From: Bowmanella denitrificans
GTDB lineage: Bacteria; Pseudomonadota; Gammaproteobacteria; Enterobacterales; Alteromonadaceae
Assembly (NCBI RefSeq): GCF_002887595.1
Contig: NZ_PEBU01000003.1
Location: 248,001 to 312,000, forward strand
Length of the DNA: 64,000 nt
Reading direction: 5' to 3'
Shown: piece after piece, positions 61,834-64,000 of the stretch
Layout of the letters: each line of letters opens with the position of its first letter
How positions within the stretch are numbered: the stretch's first letter is position 1
Program-made: the position numbers and the translations under genes
Notes under the pieces: generated by a model
Seen by the model: the letters and a program-made list of their open reading frames with translations, nothing else
What the model was told of the DNA's origin: nothing
Databases searched by the model: none

Positions 61834-62622
61834 CTACGCAGACTCGGCGAATTGCAGACCCGACGCACCAGTGATCAGCGACACCAGATCGTTCTTATCC
61901 ACATCGGCAATGGCCACATCGGCACTGCAACGGCCCTGATAAAGCACCACGGCGCGATCGCAGGTATCCATGACATGCTGCATATTGTGGCTGATCAGCA
62001 CCACGGCCACGCCCTGTGAACTAATCAGTTTAATCAGCTCATTTACCTGAGCGCTTTGTTCCACGCCGAGGGCGGCGGTGGGCTCATCCATAATCACCAC
62101 TTCAGCCCCCCAGCTAACAGCACGGGCAATGGCAACCGCCTGGCGCTGACCACCAGAAAGATTCACAATCTTTTCATTCAGACTGGGAATACGGCTGTTC
62201 AGGCGATTCAGCGATTTCTGACTACGCTTGGTCATGGCTTTGGTATCCAGCCAACCCAACCAACGTAGTAGCGGATTGGACGAGCGGATTTCCCTGTTCA
62301 GATACAGATTCTGTACCACGTCAAATTCAGGCACGATGGCCAGATCCTGAAATACCGTTTCGATACCGGCATCCCGGGCATCCATGGGCGAATTGAGTTT
62401 TACCGGCTTATCGGCAATCAGGATCTCGCCTTCATCCGGTGGATGAATACCAGAGATACATCTGACCAGGGTTGACTTACCGGCGCCGTTGTCGCCCAGC
62501 AGCCCCACCACTTCGCCTTTGTTAACCTTAAAGCTCACCCCACGCAGGGCTTCCACCCCACCAAAACGTTTGGTGATCCCTTTGACTTCCAGAATGGTCT
62601 GGCTTAATGCATTTCTAACCAT
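61834..62622 (-). CDS. Sugar ABC transporter ATPase (single-domain, FrcA-like)
   Basis: A 262-residue ATPase with Walker A GLLGDNGAGKSTLV, signature NLSGGQRQAVAIARAV, Walker B VVIMDEPTAAL and the switch His in VLISHNMQHV. It is a single nucleotide-binding domain, unlike the double-domain RbsA/XylG, which matches FrcA-type sugar importers. It overlaps the permease gene by eight bases and precedes the GH3 gene. Confidence 0.9.
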   Translation of the reverse strand: MVRNALSQTILEVKGITKRFGGVEALRGVSFKVNKGEVVGLLGDNGAGKSTLVRCISGIHPPDEGEILIADKPVKLNSPMDARDAGIETVFQDLAIVPEFDVVQNLYLNREIRSSNPLLRWLGWLDTKAMTKRSQKSLNRLNSRIPSLNEKIVNLSGGQRQAVAIARAVSWGAEVVIMDEPTAALGVEQSAQVNELIKLISSQGVAVVLISHNMQHVMDTCDRAVVLYQGRCSADVAIADVDKNDLVSLITGASGLQFAESA

Positions 62623-63589
62623 TTCTTGCCTCCCTTGCGCCGATGGCGACAGCGGTAATCAAAATCAGGCCACGGGTAATCATTTGTTCGTCGGTGGAAA
62701 AGCCCGACAGAATTAAACCGTTGTTGATCATGCCCATCAGCCAGGAGCCGATAACCGCACCAATAATGCTGACCCGTCCACCAAACAAGCTGGCACCGCC
62801 AATGGCTACGGCAGCAATCACGGTGAGCAGGTCTGCTTCCCCCAGGGTATAACGGGCGCCCGCCAAGCGACCGGCATACAACAAACCGGCAATGGCTGCA
62901 CAGAGTGAGCATACGATCAGTGCCTTAATACGCACGTTTTCGATACGAATCCCCATGGCGCGCGCTGACTCGGGGCTGCCGCCCACCGCCAGCAGGTGGC
63001 GACCAAACACCAGTTTGTTCAGCACCACATAACCAATCAGGGCAAAGATCAGGGTCCACCACAGCAATCCGGGCACGCCCAGAAACTCGCCATTACCAAA
63101 TAAGGCTCGGAACATGGGGTCGATCACCGGGATAGACTCAAGATTGCTGACCTGGCGGGTAATACCAGTGATCACGCCCATGGTACCCAGCGTTATAAGC
63201 AGTGACGAGACTCTGAGCCGTTCAATCAACAAACCATTGATCAGGCCCACTAACATACCGGTCAGCAATGCCCCGGCCACAGCCAGTGGCATACCTACAT
63301 ATTGCAGTAAAATGGCCCCAACAATGGCACTGAGTGCCACCACCGAACCAATGGACAGGTCAATGTGCCCCACCGCCAGTGCAAAACTCAGGCCCACCGC
63401 CATAATAGTAATAGGCGCGGTCTGGCGGATAATATTCATAAAGTTACTCAGGCTTAAAAAGCCGGTGTCATTCAGGAAGATGGCAAAACCAGCCAACACC
63501 AGAATAAACATGTAGTAAATAAAATACTGGCGCTTCAGTAGCTTGGTAGCCCAGTCCTGGCGCGCCAGCGCAGGTGAAGTGGTGGACAT
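62615..63589 (-). CDS. Sugar ABC transporter permease
   Basis: A protein of 324 residues from ATG 63589 (MSTTSPALARQDWATKLL), with GGAGA upstream; the frame's earlier start at 63655 lies inside the binding-protein gene. It has about eight to ten membrane segments with the RbsC-family motifs LAVGHIDLSIGSVVALSAIV and ALIVCSLCAAIAGLLYAGRL. It should import a monosaccharide or small oligomer with the ATPase and binding protein. Confidence 0.9.
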   Translation of the reverse strand: MSTTSPALARQDWATKLLKRQYFIYYMFILVLAGFAIFLNDTGFLSLSNFMNIIRQTAPITIMAVGLSFALAVGHIDLSIGSVVALSAIVGAILLQYVGMPLAVAGALLTGMLVGLINGLLIERLRVSSLLITLGTMGVITGITRQVSNLESIPVIDPMFRALFGNGEFLGVPGLLWWTLIFALIGYVVLNKLVFGRHLLAVGGSPESARAMGIRIENVRIKALIVCSLCAAIAGLLYAGRLAGARYTLGEADLLTVIAAVAIGGASLFGGRVSIIGAVIGSWLMGMINNGLILSGFSTDEQMITRGLILITAVAIGAREARNG

Positions 63590-63590
63590 G

Positions 63591-64000
63591 TTAGTCTCCA
63601 AGGGCAAGGTTGATAATTCGTGGTACATCGGCCTGATAAGCTTGCTGCCAGACATCGCGGATATTGTCGCGGGTCACCAGGTCAAAAGGTACCAGGGTAA
63701 ATAATGGAGCAGATTCGCCCAGCTCGGCCAGCAGGGCCACTCTGGCCATGGTGGCGCCAATCTCGTAGGGACGATCCGCCACGGAGGCCAGCATATTGCC
63801 ACGCTGGGCCATATCCAGCAGGTTGTTGACCCCCAGATCGTGAGACACAACTTTTACTTTAGAGAAGCCATCGCCGCGTAGCGCTTCCACCACCCCTTCG
63901 GCGGCAGAATCCCAGGCCACATAAATCACATCGATATCTGGGTTTCTGAGCATCATGGCAGAGGCGATAGCACTGGTATCCTGCTCTTTAACAAAACCCT
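63591..64000 (-). CDS. Periplasmic sugar-binding protein (5' part beyond right edge)
   Basis: The frame is open to base 64000, so only the C-terminal 136 residues are present. The sequence FVKEQDTSAIASAMMLRNPD IDVIYVAWDSAAEGVVEALR is typical of ribose/LacI-type periplasmic binding proteins, and PYEIGATMARVALLAELGES follows. The TAA stop is one base before the permease ATG. Substrate unknown. Confidence 0.86.
   Translation of the reverse strand, partial: GFVKEQDTSAIASAMMLRNPDIDVIYVAWDSAAEGVVEALRGDGFSKVKVVSHDLGVNNLLDMAQRGNMLASVADRPYEIGATMARVALLAELGESAPLFTLVPFDLVTRDNIRDVWQQAYQADVPRIINLALGD

Overview
The window is a chromosomal segment of a polar-flagellated gammaproteobacterium. Gene order (cheV-cheR-flgB to flgL, several tandem short flagellins, flaG-fliD-fliS, FlgP and FlgT outer-membrane rod accessory proteins, sigma-54 and sigma-28 class promoters) and a marine-type carbohydrate TonB receptor point to the Alteromonadales. 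I cannot name the genus from sequence alone. Almost everything is on the minus strand.

Region 1 (1-15.7 kb) is a flagellin-glycosylation operon. It holds the full pseudaminic acid pathway (PseB, C, F, I, G, H), a GT9-type transferase, and a giant Maf transferase with an internally duplicated N-terminal half. Downstream sits a fatty-acyl module: acyl carrier protein, ketoacyl-reductase-like SDR, AMP-dependent ligase, LuxE-like acyl-protein synthetase and LuxC-like acyl reductase (cut by the left edge). Two passengers interrupt the operon: a HepT/MntA toxin-antitoxin pair and a GxxExxY gene framed by inverted repeats. More copies of the same repeat lie between other genes, and one encodes the last residues of PseF.

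Region 2 (15.8-44.1 kb) is the flagellar structural and regulatory locus: FliT-like, FliS, FliD, FlaG, four flagellins of two types, a plus-strand sialidase-like propeller gene, flgL to flgB, cheR, cheV, flgA, flgM, flgN, flgP and flgT. I can place sigma-54 (GG-N10-GC) promoters before flgB, flgF, flgK and flgA, and sigma-28 promoters before flgM and the two type-A flagellins. Two flagellin spacers carry strong sigma-54-like sites on the opposite strand, each followed by a terminator, so they may encode small RNAs. An AT-rich pair of exported unknown proteins is inserted between flgE and flgF.

Region 3 (44.2-53.5 kb) begins at a tRNA-Arg(CCU). It is a compact, translationally coupled minus-strand operon: PhyH-type oxygenase, GT-A-like unknown, ornithine-decarboxylase-like PLP enzyme, GNAT, two GT2 transferases, MATE exporter, then a hexapeptide and a membrane acyltransferase. 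It looks like a pathway that makes and exports a modified small molecule or glycoconjugate whose product I cannot name.

Region 4 (54.5-64 kb) concerns amino-sugar or chitin-type carbohydrate use. It holds a secreted mosaic protein ending in a chitin-binding module, two tiny secreted two-cysteine proteins, a carbohydrate-type TonB receptor, and an operon of a sugar ABC importer plus a NagZ-type GH3 glycosidase (the binding protein is cut by the right edge).
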